Numbered from the stretch's first letter, positions 46,734 through 54,894 are shown. The stretch: 64,000 nucleotides of DNA from an uncultured Paracoccaceae bacterium (GCA_938005545.1 CALKXV010000033.1:1-64000); one strand, 5' to 3'. The notes: a model not told the origin generated them from the letters alone. A program made the numbers and translations.

Positions 46734-48937
46734 GATGCATTCTCGGAGATTAGACCCGTCACGAAGGCGCGGAGCTCTTTAGGTGAAACAGGTTTTTCGA
46801 TGAAGGGGCGTTTTGATTCGCCGAGAAATGCTTGGGATTGACGCCCCATCGTATCGCCAGTCAGAAATCCGGTTCGCGCGGCCAGATCGGGACGACACTC
46901 AGCCAGAGTTTCATACACACCACGCCCATCGATGTCGGGCATATTCAGGTCACTAAGTACCGCGTCGTAAGTTACGCCGTCCAATTTATCGAGCACGTCC
47001 CGTGCGTTATAGATGACATCGGTTGAGAAGCCGCCGCGCGACAGGATCTCGGCATTCAGATCCGCGACATCGGGTTCGTCGTCGATGACCAGAACGCGGC
47101 ACACTTTCTTTTTAACGTCCACATCTGTACCCTCTGAAACTTTTGGGATGGTTTTCTCGTTTGCGGGCAAAGTCACCACAAAGCGTGCGCCACCGCTTTC
47201 GGAGGCCTTCAAACTAATTGTCCCGTTGTGTGCCGATACGATGCGATGGCACATCGTCAGGCCAATCCCGGTGCCGTTGCCGACGCCCTTGGTTGTGAAA
47301 AATGGTTCGAACACCCGGCCACGGATGTCTTCCGGAACACCTGGCCCGTCGTCTTCGACCACAATCTCGACACCAAGCGAAGTGCATGATGTGACCACTT
47401 GGATCGTTCCTTCGTTTTCGCCGATCGCTTGTGACGCATTCAGGACTAGGTTGATAACGACCTGCGTCAGTTGATCCGCGTCGGAACAGATAGGGACAAT
47501 CTCGGGGGCAAGCGAAACCTCGATCTTGGCGGGGCCCAGGGCGGCCCCGTAGCTTGCCACTTCAACTGCGGTTTCGACGACTTCGTTGATGTCGGTCTCT
47601 TCCATGCGAACGGGTTCGTGGCGCGCCATTGTCAGGAAAGCCTTCACGATCTTAGCGCAGCGCTCGGCCGCATTGGAAATCTTTTGCGTTTTGCGAAGCA
47701 CATCAGGATCCTGCACTTCGTCCTGCAACATCATTGCATGGCCAACGACCACGGACAGAGGGTTGTTCAACTCGTGTGCAACACCAGCCATCAGCCCACC
47801 AAGTGCCATCATTTTTTCATTCTGGAACATCTGTTCGCGTTGGTTTTCCAGCTCGGCCTCAATGGCTTTTTGATCAGTCAGATCGCGTGTGTGCGAGACA
47901 ATGACTTCCTCGCCCTCCCATTCGATGATGCGCGCTGATACGGCCCCCGGAAAGGCAGCGCCATTCGCGTTCACAAATATGCCGGGCCATTCGAAAACCT
48001 CGCCGGATTTACGGACCTGGGATAAAAATGGGGCCCGGTCTTTAGGGTCTTGCCAATATTCGGACGACGACGACAGTTCACCAAATAACTCTGACACCTT
48101 CGGGCTTTGATACAAAAGCTCGCCAGTAGTAGCGCGCGCCATTAAGACGGGTGCCGGGCACGCCTCGACAACGCTGCGGATCAAGGCTTCGCGCTCCTGG
48201 ACCTCGGTCAAATCTGTCATGGAAGAAACCACACATTCGACGCCGCCAAATTCGGTCAGAACACCGCTGAGGGACACAGAGATGGTCGATCCATCCGCCG
48301 CCCGAAAGCGCGTTCTGAAATCTTCTGTCTTGCCATTTTCCCGGATCGCGGCGACGTATTCGCCGCGCGCGTTTGGGTCAACAAATGTCTCGTGTGCGAA
48401 TTTTGTGTCACCAATCATTTCGATCGCAGCAGGCGAGCGGTAGACCACACGACCGTCCTTGGCTTCGGTCATGACGACGGGGATCGGGTTTGCTTCCAGA
48501 ATGCACGACAACAGCTTCTCACGCTCATCCGCCAGAACTTCGGCGACATGGCGGTCTGTCACGTCAATTCGGGTGACGACGAAACCGCCGGATCGGGTGG
48601 GATGATACGACAGTTCGAAAAACCTGTCGTCCAACTGGCGAATTTCCGTACGTCTTGCACGGGCGTCACGATCTTGTTCGGAAATCTCTTCCCAATCGGC
48701 ACCGCTTTCGTGTTTCTCTGAAACCACACCGCGCTGAACACAGCCGTGGATCAGATCGCGCCACTGCATGCCCACTTTCACCATGTCGGACATGGGGCCC
48801 AACAAGTCGCGATAGCGTTGATTGAATGCCACCAGCCGTTCGTCGGCATCATAGATGCCGATCCCTTCTTCAAGGGCATCAAAGGCGTCGGCCAGCATAC
48901 CGGGCGGAACTGTTTCTAGGTTAGGTTCATGTGTCAT
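46730..48937 (-). CDS. Multi-PAS hybrid sensor histidine kinase
   Basis: A 735-residue soluble kinase. Three PAS-like modules (starting ALEEGIGIYDADERLVAFNQ; LEANPIPVVMTEAKDGRVVY; VEACPAPVLMARATTGELLY) are followed by HisKA (MMALGGLMAGVAHELNNPLS, His phosphorylated), HATPase (VLNASQAIGENEG, DDGPGVPEDIRG) and a C-terminal receiver (RVLVIDDEPDVADLNAEIL, VLSDLNMPDIDGRG). No membrane helix, so it senses a cytoplasmic signal. The ATG at 48937 is chosen because the PAS region begins there. It is divergent from the DUF1127 gene. Confidence 0.9.
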   Translation of the reverse strand: MTHEPNLETVPPGMLADAFDALEEGIGIYDADERLVAFNQRYRDLLGPMSDMVKVGMQWRDLIHGCVQRGVVSEKHESGADWEEISEQDRDARARRTEIRQLDDRFFELSYHPTRSGGFVVTRIDVTDRHVAEVLADEREKLLSCILEANPIPVVMTEAKDGRVVYRSPAAIEMIGDTKFAHETFVDPNARGEYVAAIRENGKTEDFRTRFRAADGSTISVSLSGVLTEFGGVECVVSSMTDLTEVQEREALIRSVVEACPAPVLMARATTGELLYQSPKVSELFGELSSSSEYWQDPKDRAPFLSQVRKSGEVFEWPGIFVNANGAAFPGAVSARIIEWEGEEVIVSHTRDLTDQKAIEAELENQREQMFQNEKMMALGGLMAGVAHELNNPLSVVVGHAMMLQDEVQDPDVLRKTQKISNAAERCAKIVKAFLTMARHEPVRMEETDINEVVETAVEVASYGAALGPAKIEVSLAPEIVPICSDADQLTQVVINLVLNASQAIGENEGTIQVVTSCTSLGVEIVVEDDGPGVPEDIRGRVFEPFFTTKGVGNGTGIGLTMCHRIVSAHNGTISLKASESGGARFVVTLPANEKTIPKVSEGTDVDVKKKVCRVLVIDDEPDVADLNAEILSRGGFSTDVIYNARDVLDKLDGVTYDAVLSDLNMPDIDGRGVYETLAECRPDLAARTGFLTGDTMGRQSQAFLGESKRPFIEKPVSPKELRAFVTGLISENAS

Positions 48938-49208
48938 ACCGATTTTTCTACCTCCGGTTTGTTTCACCCCTATTTCAACCGAGCGCCGGTTTGTTTCAAT
49001 TGTAACAGCGGCGTGGGGCGATTTTGGCCATGAAAACCTTGGCTGGCCATTCTCCATTGGCGTTCCGGGCATCCGTCGCGCCAAGAAACCAATCGCATCA
49101 ATTGAAACACAAGACCCCCTGTTTGGACAACGCATTGCAACATTGGGGCGTGAAAAGGCGGCATCGAAACCGACGGCCTGCGCCGTCCTTATGGAAAGGC
49201 AGAGAGAC

Positions 49209-49418
49209 ATGACCACCTATGCAACCCCCTTCGTCGCCGTCGCCCCGCGGACTGGCTTGGGCCGTATCGTGAATGCCGTGAAAGCGTATCGCATGCGAAT
49301 TCGCACTGACCATGAGCTGAACAGTCTGGACGCTCATCTGATGCGCGACATTGGCCTGACGCCACGGGAGCGAGATGCACATCTGAATCTATTGTTCCTG
49401 ACGCGCGGCTCATGGTGA
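49209..49418 (+). CDS. DUF1127 (YjiS-like) small protein
   Basis: A 69-residue basic protein with the DUF1127 core at its C-terminal half (ELNSLDAHLMRDIGLTPRER). Such small arginine-rich proteins are common in Rhodobacteraceae; some affect RNA turnover or phosphate and stress responses. The ATG at 49209 has a purine-rich AGGCAGAGAGAC upstream. The 271-bp divergent region with the kinase gene shows no further recognisable site. Confidence 0.85.
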   Translation: MTTYATPFVAVAPRTGLGRIVNAVKAYRMRIRTDHELNSLDAHLMRDIGLTPRERDAHLNLLFLTRGSW

Positions 49419-49558
49419 GTTGCGTGCGAAATCAGCGAAACCAACCCCGACGGACAGCCGACACACGATGGCGCGACAGCCTGCGCGGCACTTTGTTCAA
49501 TCGATATTTTTCAGGTGCGTAGGTCGCGCCTGTCACCTCAATTCTAAGGATCAATTCC

Positions 49559-51028
49559 ATGGCACTTAAAAACTCAATTCTGGACACCATCGGAAACACT
49601 CCAATCGTCCGTATCAACAACATCGCGCCAGATGGCGTCGAGATGTTCGTAAAACTCGAATCCGCCAATCCCGGTGGATCAGTGAAAGATCGTCTGGCCA
49701 AAGCCATAATCGAAGCCGCGGAAAAAGACGGAAGCCTGAGACCCGGTCAGACTGTGGTTGAAGCCACGTCTGGCAATACAGGAATTGGGTTGGCCGTTGT
49801 TTGTGCACAGAAGGGCTATCCCCTTGTCGTTACCATGGCCGAAAGTTTTTCAGTTGAACGCCGCAAGATGATGCGGTTCCTTGGGGCAAAGGTTGTGCTA
49901 ACCCCTGCCTCGGAAAAGGGCACCGGCATGGTGAAGAAAGCCAAAGAGCTGGCAGAGACCCATGGTTGGTTTCTGGCCCGCCAATTCGAAAATCCCGCAA
50001 ACGCCGACACCCATGCCGAAACGACAGCGCGTGAAATCATCGAAGACTTTGGCCCCGATGGGCTGGACTATTTCGTGTCCGGCTTTGGCACGGGCGGAAC
50101 GATTTCCGGTGTGTCGCGCACGTTGCGCGCCGATAGTCCTGCGACGCGTATCATTGCCGCTGAACCCGACAACGCACAGCTTCTGGCGTCTGGCCATGTG
50201 CAGGCGTTTGCCAGCGACGGATCGGCCGCCGAAACCCATCCCGGATTTCGGCCTCATCCGAAGCAGGGCTGGTCGCCGGACTTCATCTCTCAGATCGCAA
50301 ATGAAGCGATGAACGAAGGTCGGATCGACGCGTTCTTGGGTGTCTCAGGGGACGACGCGATGCGGCATTCGCGTGAACTGGCGCAGAAAGAAGGCATCTT
50401 CGTCGGCATTACCGCTGGAGCAACTTTTGCCGCAGCGTTGGAGATTGCCAAGACCGCACCGAACGGTACAAAAATTCTTGCGATGCTGCCTGACACTGGC
50501 GAACGCTATTTGTCGACGCCACTTTTCGCAGACATCCCTGAAGAGATGACCGACGCCGAAATGGAACTGTCGAAATCAACCGCCGACGTGCGTTTTGACA
50601 TTGCAACTGCCCCGGCACCCGCAGCAACGGGCGCGAAGGCCGAAGCATGGGCTCTGCAAGACGTCCACAACACCGTTGCTGCAACTCCGGTCGTTCTTTA
50701 CGCACTGGAATGGTGCGAATTCTGTTGGTCGGTGCGCCGGATGTTCCAGGACGCGGGCATTGATTACCTGTCTGTCGATCTGGATAGCGCGGCCTATCGA
50801 GAGAATGACCAGGGCGGCCAGATCCGTGCGGCGCTACGCGAAATCACCGGGTCACCGACCATCCCGCAAATCTTTGTGGGGGGCAGGCATATTGGCGGTG
50901 CAACCGAAACCTTCGACGCTTACAACTCGGGCAAATTGCACGAGATGCTAGATCAGGCGTCGATCCAGATGATGGTCGCTTCGGAAAACGCCTATGGCTA
51001 CTTGCCGAAATGGCTTCACCCCCGGTAG
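49559..51028 (+). CDS. Cysteine synthase fused to a C-terminal glutaredoxin
   Basis: A 489-residue fusion. Residues 1-320 are an O-acetylserine sulfhydrylase-type PLP enzyme: the PLP Lys is in SANPGGSVKDRLAKAIIEAA, the substrate loop is VVEATSGNTGIGLA and the phosphate-binding loop is SGFGTGGTISGVSRTL. After a short linker, residues 375-470 are a glutaredoxin with active site CEFC (VLYALEWCEFCWSVRRMF) and the cis-Pro motif SPTIPQIFVGGRHIGG. Stand-alone CysK is about 310-320 residues. The fusion would couple cysteine synthesis with thiol redox chemistry. Confidence 0.9.
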   Translation: MALKNSILDTIGNTPIVRINNIAPDGVEMFVKLESANPGGSVKDRLAKAIIEAAEKDGSLRPGQTVVEATSGNTGIGLAVVCAQKGYPLVVTMAESFSVERRKMMRFLGAKVVLTPASEKGTGMVKKAKELAETHGWFLARQFENPANADTHAETTAREIIEDFGPDGLDYFVSGFGTGGTISGVSRTLRADSPATRIIAAEPDNAQLLASGHVQAFASDGSAAETHPGFRPHPKQGWSPDFISQIANEAMNEGRIDAFLGVSGDDAMRHSRELAQKEGIFVGITAGATFAAALEIAKTAPNGTKILAMLPDTGERYLSTPLFADIPEEMTDAEMELSKSTADVRFDIATAPAPAATGAKAEAWALQDVHNTVAATPVVLYALEWCEFCWSVRRMFQDAGIDYLSVDLDSAAYRENDQGGQIRAALREITGSPTIPQIFVGGRHIGGATETFDAYNSGKLHEMLDQASIQMMVASENAYGYLPKWLHPR

Positions 51029-51051
51029 CGGGACTGGGCAAGGCGCATTAA

Positions 51052-51082
51052 AACGGCGGCCAGCACGGTCGCCGTTCTTTTT
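51052..51082 (+). terminator. Rho-independent terminator after the cysteine synthase gene
   Basis: AACGGCGGCC and GGTCGCCGTT form a 10-bp stem with one G-U pair and a 5-nt loop, followed by CTTTTT. It lies 24 bp past the stop codon. Confidence 0.85.
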
Positions 51083-51240
51083 CGAAACGATACGATTGAA
51101 ACAATTTACCGTCTTCATTGACGTACATCCGAAACGTGACACGGCTAGACGGTTTGCATGGCCAATTCGGAGCGAACCAACTCTCCCAATTCAATTGTAC
51201 CTCAATTCGCTCCGGATCGGTTCGCATCTACATTTTAAAA

Positions 51241-51264
51241 GGGGTGTATCCCCTTGACGCAAGT
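51241..51264 (+). repeat. Left terminal inverted repeat of the IS element
   Basis: The 24 bp from GGGGTGTATCCCC onward are the exact reverse complement of 53654-53677. The first 13 bases are themselves a near-palindrome (GGGG...CCCC). Confidence 0.95.
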
Positions 51265-51338
51265 TATGACTCGCCTTCTGATGGAATCCGCTGTACCAAT
51301 CATTTTTGCGAAGATGATTATCAAGCTTTGGATTTCAA

Positions 51339-51845
51339 TTGGTTATTCTCAGAGACCTAGTTTCTCCTTTGAAGACTTTTTCCGAGCCAATAAAATGGGT
51401 CGATGAAGGCGAGAATTGGAAGACATCTCGTGTGAATCTAGAAATGAACGGCGCTCCAGTTCCGGGCTTGTTTTTGCGAATAAAAAGCCCTGCTATCCGA
51501 AATGCCCACGGGTTTCTTCTCCAAACAGAATACCAGCCGGACGAACGTGTGAGGAGTGCATTTGCAATTGAACGGGTCGAGTGGAAAGTCGGACACACAA
51601 ACTCGGCGATTGGGCCTCAGGAATACCACTTCTTGGACATCGAAAGTTCGCACATCCACAAGTTCGACATTAACTACATAGAAGATGAAAACCGTATGAG
51701 ACAACGCAACCTACCGCTGGCGGTTCCAGTTGATCCCGACCCACATTCGCTTGAAGATTTTCTTGATTGTGCAGAAAAATTGCTTAGAATCAAAGGGGTA
51801 TCAGGAATTGATCGCCCTGACTTTCAGGGGCGGCTAATGTCTTGA
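51339..51845 (+). CDS. IS passenger protein 1 (hypothetical)
   Basis: A protein of up to 168 residues. No confident family. The region GPQEYHFLDIESSHIHKFDI is followed by a C-terminal PHSLEDFLDCAEKLLRIKG, a layout seen in small proteins that accompany toxin-antitoxin-like passenger pairs. The start is uncertain: no ATG with a Shine-Dalgarno is visible, and TTG at 51339 or 51369 are candidates. It is 17 bp upstream of or overlaps the start of passenger 2, depending on the start chosen there, and has lower GC than host genes. Confidence 0.6.
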   Translation: MVILRDLVSPLKTFSEPIKWVDEGENWKTSRVNLEMNGAPVPGLFLRIKSPAIRNAHGFLLQTEYQPDERVRSAFAIERVEWKVGHTNSAIGPQEYHFLDIESSHIHKFDINYIEDENRMRQRNLPLAVPVDPDPHSLEDFLDCAEKLLRIKGVSGIDRPDFQGRLMS

Positions 51846-51862
51846 TAAGTATGAGGAAAGAT

Positions 51863-52615
51863 ATGAATGACGGTGCCTTCATAAATGCCGTTGAAAGCGT
51901 AGCAAGCGGGATGGCGCGGTTTGAGCGTGAAAACGATGGTTACATTTTTACCACAGGAGCCGTTTACCCAAGTGGGTCTCCTGTGCGTGTTCGTGTGTCA
52001 TTCGACGGAAACACGTGCTTCGTGTCTGATATGGGCGTTGGGTCAAATGAGGCTGAAATGATCGGGGCTTCGCCGCGCCAATTTGGCCATCATGCCCGTG
52101 CAACTGCAAACCATTTCGGTGTTGGCTTTGACAGCCACAGCTTCTTTGTCCTCCAGATCAGCATTGATCGTATAGCTGGGGCTGTCAAAATCGTATCAGC
52201 CGCTTCTCATAGAGCAACAGTCCTGACAGAAGCTGCAATTAGCGAGCAATCCGCCAAGAACGAGCGCGACCTGCTGGTCGACAAACTTATCGACGTTTAC
52301 GGCAAAACGCGTGTGGAGCGGGATGTCGAAATGGTTGGCATGTCAGGGCACGTTTGGCCTGTTGCTGGCAGGGTTCAAGAAGGGCGAATAGTTGCGTTTG
52401 ATATTGCAACGCCTTTCCATTCTTCAGTCTTTAGTGCTCATACGAAGTTCAGTGATCTCAAACTTCTTGGGGATGAGGCACCTATGGGCGTGGTTGCTGT
52501 TGAAAGTCAGAGTGACTTCAAGCCGGACTACATAACGCTACTCAAGCAGTCTGCTTCGGTGATCGAAATCGCGGCGGCGAATGACAACTATCAAGCGCTT
52601 CTGGAAACAGCATGA
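51863..52615 (+). CDS. IS passenger protein 2 (DUF1828-like)
   Basis: A 250-residue protein. The N-terminal half (GYIFTTGAVYPSGSPVRVRV, CFVSDMGVGSNEAEMIGA) resembles DUF1828, where a [Y/F]xxxTPFxYPDG strand is followed by xxLTDxG. The C-terminal half (SGHVWPVAGRVQEGRIVAFD, FSAHTKFSDLKLL) may be a second domain. DUF1828 proteins recur in mobile and defence-associated loci, with unproven function. The ATG at 51863 has AGGAAAG 6 nt upstream; earlier in-frame starts exist. Confidence 0.65.
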   Translation: MNDGAFINAVESVASGMARFERENDGYIFTTGAVYPSGSPVRVRVSFDGNTCFVSDMGVGSNEAEMIGASPRQFGHHARATANHFGVGFDSHSFFVLQISIDRIAGAVKIVSAASHRATVLTEAAISEQSAKNERDLLVDKLIDVYGKTRVERDVEMVGMSGHVWPVAGRVQEGRIVAFDIATPFHSSVFSAHTKFSDLKLLGDEAPMGVVAVESQSDFKPDYITLLKQSASVIEIAAANDNYQALLETA

Positions 52616-52803
52616 CATTATCACTGGCAAAGGCGATCAAAGACGGCGATTTGGAGGGCTTTATATCGCAAGAGGAGGCCCGTGGTGTCGGCTCTATTTT
52701 GGAAGCGGAATTTGATGAAACCGCCTCTACCGTTATCAAAACGCCGCTACCAGTCGATCAAACATCAGGTTCACTTCATCCCGATGGTTCGCCCGAAAAG
52801 TGA
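52612..52803 (+). CDS. IS passenger protein 3 (small hypothetical)
   Basis: A 63-residue acidic protein starting MTLSLAKAIKDGDLEGFISQ, overlapping the previous stop as ATGA. Its last 68 bp overlap the 3' end of the convergent transposase gene, so only the first 40 residues are free of that constraint. It could be an antidote or accessory to passenger 2; no family recognised. Confidence 0.5.
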   Translation: MTLSLAKAIKDGDLEGFISQEEARGVGSILEAEFDETASTVIKTPLPVDQTSGSLHPDGSPEK

Positions 52804-53629
52804 ACTCATCCAGATAGCGCTTCATCCACTTTTGCGAGATTGAAACATGTGTCCCGCGAATTGAGTGCTTGAAGTGACGCCAGAAGCTTTCCACGTGGTT
52901 CGTATGGTGAAGTTGCTGCGTCTCATAGTCAAAGATTGCCCACTGCTTTTGACCATGCTTAACGGCAACGTGCGTGTAGCCCTCATCCTTTAGTAAGCCA
53001 TACGAAAGAAGTTCATCGGTTGAAACCGTTGTCCCCGCCTCAACATGCTTAAGGGTTTGCTCGCGCAGCGTATTCATTTTCACGTTTGGAATAATCTCAG
53101 TCACCAGATTGCCGCCGCGCTGCTTAAATCCCATGACGATTGTCTTGCCAGCAGCACCGCGACCACGCTTTCCGGGCCGTTTACCGCCTACATAGGCCTC
53201 GTCAATCTCAACGTGACCTGACAGGATCGCTTGCGCGTCGTGTTTGCTCATTTGTTCACGGATTTTGTTGCCGATGCGCCAAGCAGTCTTATACGTAACG
53301 CCCAGTTGGCGCTGGAGTTCTTTGCCTGACACGCCGTGACGTGTCGAAACGAAAAGGTAGATCGCATAAAACCACGATTGCAGCGGAGTGCGCGTGTCCT
53401 GAAAGATCGTGCCTGCTGTTGGGTAGACGTGATCACCGCAAGACGCACACGCCCACGCACGACGCTCACCCATGCGATGAAAGGTGCTTTCAACACCACA
53501 AGCCCGGCATACGTGGCGCTCACCAAAGCGGACACTGAAGATGTGCTCAAGGCAAGCTTCATCATCAGGGAAGCGCTTGAAGAAGTCACGGACACTAAAG
53601 TCGGGGGACGCTGATTTGCTCTTTTCCAT
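52736..53629 (-). CDS. IS1595-family transposase
   Basis: A 297-residue intact transposase. An N-terminal zinc ribbon (CRACGVESTFHRMG, then CASCG) is followed by the catalytic core: first Asp in GHVEIDEAYVGGKRPGKRG, second Asp in VSTDELLSYG, and Asn/Glu in HTNHVESFWRHFKHSIRGTH. The last is typical of the ISXO2-like IS1595 group. The ATG at 53629 lies 25 bp inside the right inverted repeat. Confidence 0.93.
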   Translation of the reverse strand: MEKSKSASPDFSVRDFFKRFPDDEACLEHIFSVRFGERHVCRACGVESTFHRMGERRAWACASCGDHVYPTAGTIFQDTRTPLQSWFYAIYLFVSTRHGVSGKELQRQLGVTYKTAWRIGNKIREQMSKHDAQAILSGHVEIDEAYVGGKRPGKRGRGAAGKTIVMGFKQRGGNLVTEIIPNVKMNTLREQTLKHVEAGTTVSTDELLSYGLLKDEGYTHVAVKHGQKQWAIFDYETQQLHHTNHVESFWRHFKHSIRGTHVSISQKWMKRYLDEFTFRANHRDEVNLMFDRLVAAF

Positions 53630-53653
53630 GCATCATACATAGCAAATCATGTT

Positions 53654-53677
53654 ACTTGCGTCAAGGGGATACACCCC
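53654..53677 (-). repeat. Right terminal inverted repeat of the IS element
   Basis: Exact 24-bp reverse complement of the left end at 51241-51264. It is followed by T and then TTTTAAAA, the likely target duplication. Confidence 0.95.
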
Positions 53678-53699
53678 TTTTTAAAAAGGAACCCAGACC

Positions 53700-53819
53700 A
53701 TGACCCGCACAGTATTTGTCGACAGGTATGCATTCAGGCGCCAAAGGAAAAATAACGCGCACCGCCAACCGATGTCTCACGGACTTGCCCAAGTGATCGG
53801 CTCGGCGGGTGAACGATGA
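53700..53819 (+). CDS. 39-residue basic microprotein, separated from its upstream DNA by the IS
   Basis: ATG at 53700 preceded by AAGGAACCCAGACC, a good Shine-Dalgarno. The product starts MTRTVFVDRYAFRRQRKNNA and ends GSAGER; it is arginine-rich and has no known family. A strong terminator lies 33 bp downstream, supporting a monocistronic gene. Removing the IS and one target copy joins this Shine-Dalgarno to the DNA at 51083-51240, which probably held its promoter. Confidence 0.5.
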   Translation: MTRTVFVDRYAFRRQRKNNAHRQPMSHGLAQVIGSAGER

Positions 53820-53851
53820 CCGCCTGAACGCCCAAACCTTTCGATACACCT

Positions 53852-53879
53852 GACCCGCCTTCCCGGCGGGTCTTTTTTT
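53852..53879 (+). terminator. Rho-independent terminator
   Basis: GACCCGCC and GGCGGGTC form a perfect 8-bp stem around a 5-nt loop, followed by seven T residues. It ends the transcript of the 39-codon ORF and insulates osmC from the IS element. Confidence 0.92.
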
Positions 53880-53972
53880 ACCGCAGGTTGTTACCTATCG
53901 TTTGGCAATTGAAACACTCGAAACACCGAACCCTGATTTCAGACAAACAACTGAAACGCACGACCATCATAC

Positions 53973-54015
53973 CTCTCCTTGTAGCGGGCAATAACGCCCA
54001 ACCGAACAAGGAGAG
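53973..54015 (+). promoter_or_regulatory. Hairpin sequestering the osmC Shine-Dalgarno
   Basis: CTCTCCTTGT (53973-53982) is the perfect complement of ACAAGGAGAG (54006-54015), which contains the osmC ribosome-binding site 5 bp before the ATG. Inside the loop a second stem, GGGC (53986-53989) with GCCC (53996-53999), can form. Folded, it would block translation; opening by heat, ligand, protein or an sRNA would switch it on. The role is inferred from structure only. Confidence 0.7.
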
Positions 54016-54020
54016 ACCAA

Positions 54021-54593
54021 ATGACAACTGCAACCCTCGACCGACCCAAAGTCGCCATGAACGGCGTCGACGTCCCGACTTTTCTGACCACCATCGGTGT
54101 GGTTGGTGAAAACCCGGAAGCCGCAAAATTTCAGTTTCGCGCAAAGGGCGAATGGATCAACGGCACGCACGGCCGCGCCACGATGAATGGTTTTTTCGGC
54201 GCTGGTGCCGAACACAACCGCGACGAAGACTTCATGGTTGAAGCTGATCACCCAGCCGTTCTTTGCGGCGGAGATAATGCTGCTACGCCAGTTGAATACC
54301 TTTTGTCCGCACTGGCTGCCTGCATCACCGCTGGCATTTGCAACATTGCGTCGGCCCGTCAGATTAAATTGACATCAGTCGACACGACCATTGAAGGCGA
54401 CATCGATCTTTTGGGTCTGCTTGGCCTGAACGACGGCGTGCGCAACGGCTTTAACACCATCCGTGCAAAGGTTCAGATCGAAGGCGACGCACCTGCTGAA
54501 AAACTGGCCAGGATCGTCGAGCAATCTGTCGCGCGCTCGGCTGTTTTCGACATGCTGAAAAACGGAACCGACGTTGAGGTTTCCATTGCCTAA
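54021..54593 (+). CDS. OsmC-family protein
   Basis: A 190-residue OsmC/Ohr-like protein, a class of dimeric thiol peroxidases. The core FMVEADHPAVLCGGDNAATP with VEYLLSALAACITAGICNIA carries both conserved cysteines (LCGG and ACITAG). It belongs to the longer OsmC subgroup rather than Ohr. It is probably first in a long operon with small ORFs, FAD enzymes, a globin and signalling proteins, and its Shine-Dalgarno is masked by a hairpin. Confidence 0.85.
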   Translation: MTTATLDRPKVAMNGVDVPTFLTTIGVVGENPEAAKFQFRAKGEWINGTHGRATMNGFFGAGAEHNRDEDFMVEADHPAVLCGGDNAATPVEYLLSALAACITAGICNIASARQIKLTSVDTTIEGDIDLLGLLGLNDGVRNGFNTIRAKVQIEGDAPAEKLARIVEQSVARSAVFDMLKNGTDVEVSIA

Positions 54594-54607
54594 TTCACCC
54601 GATTGCT

Positions 54608-54631
54608 AGGCGGCGCCGTCCGGTGCCGCCT
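54608..54631 (+). other. Hairpin between osmC and the microprotein ORFs
   Basis: AGGCGGCGCC and GGTGCCGCCT form a 10-bp stem with one wobble and a GTCC loop, 15 bp after the osmC stop. No U-run follows, so it is more likely an mRNA-stabilising or partial-attenuation element than a full terminator. Confidence 0.6.
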
Positions 54632-54661
54632 GCCACACAGACTTAACCAAGGAGAAAACCC

Positions 54662-54787
54662 ATGCTTCCCACTTTGATGAAAAACCCGCCTCGCCTGAAC
54701 CCAAATCTGGCAGAACGCCACGCTGAAGCCGCTCGTATGTTACGGAAAACGCGAGTGAAAGTCGGTAAACACGGATTTCCGCTGTGA
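54662..54787 (+). CDS. 41-residue basic microprotein
   Basis: ATG at 54662 preceded by AAGGAGAAAACCC. The product starts MLPTLMKNPPRLNPNLAERH and ends VKVGKHGFPL: proline-rich, then a short amphipathic helix with Arg/Lys. No known family. Its stop overlaps a GTG start for the next ORF. The strong Shine-Dalgarno argues that it is translated. Confidence 0.5.
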   Translation: MLPTLMKNPPRLNPNLAERHAEAARMLRKTRVKVGKHGFPL

Positions 54788-54894
54788 CCCGCATCATCCG
54801 CAAGACCCGCGGTCAAGCGCCATTCAAAGCGTTGCGCCGCGCGGTCACCCTGCCCCGCATCACGCCTGAAAAAGGCAAATCCTGGATCATCTGA
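54784..54894 (+). CDS. 36-residue basic microprotein
   Basis: A GTG start overlapping the previous stop (GTGA). The product starts MTRIIRKTRGQAPFKALRRA and ends GKSWII; it has ten Arg/Lys residues and no acidic cluster. It would be translated by coupling, as no separate Shine-Dalgarno is visible. No family recognised. Confidence 0.4.
   Translation: MTRIIRKTRGQAPFKALRRAVTLPRITPEKGKSWII

Larger units (their letters stand above)
51241..53677. mobile_element. IS1595-like insertion element with three passenger genes
   Basis: A 2.4-kb element bounded by 24-bp perfect inverted repeats (51241-51264 and 53654-53677) that begin GGGGTGTATCCCC. It contains an intact IS1595-type transposase on the minus strand and three co-directional passenger ORFs on the plus strand. 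TTTTAAAA abuts the left end (51233-51240), and the same 8 bp lie one base beyond the right end (53679-53686); an 8-bp duplication is the size expected for this family. The element appears complete and recently mobile. Confidence 0.88.
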
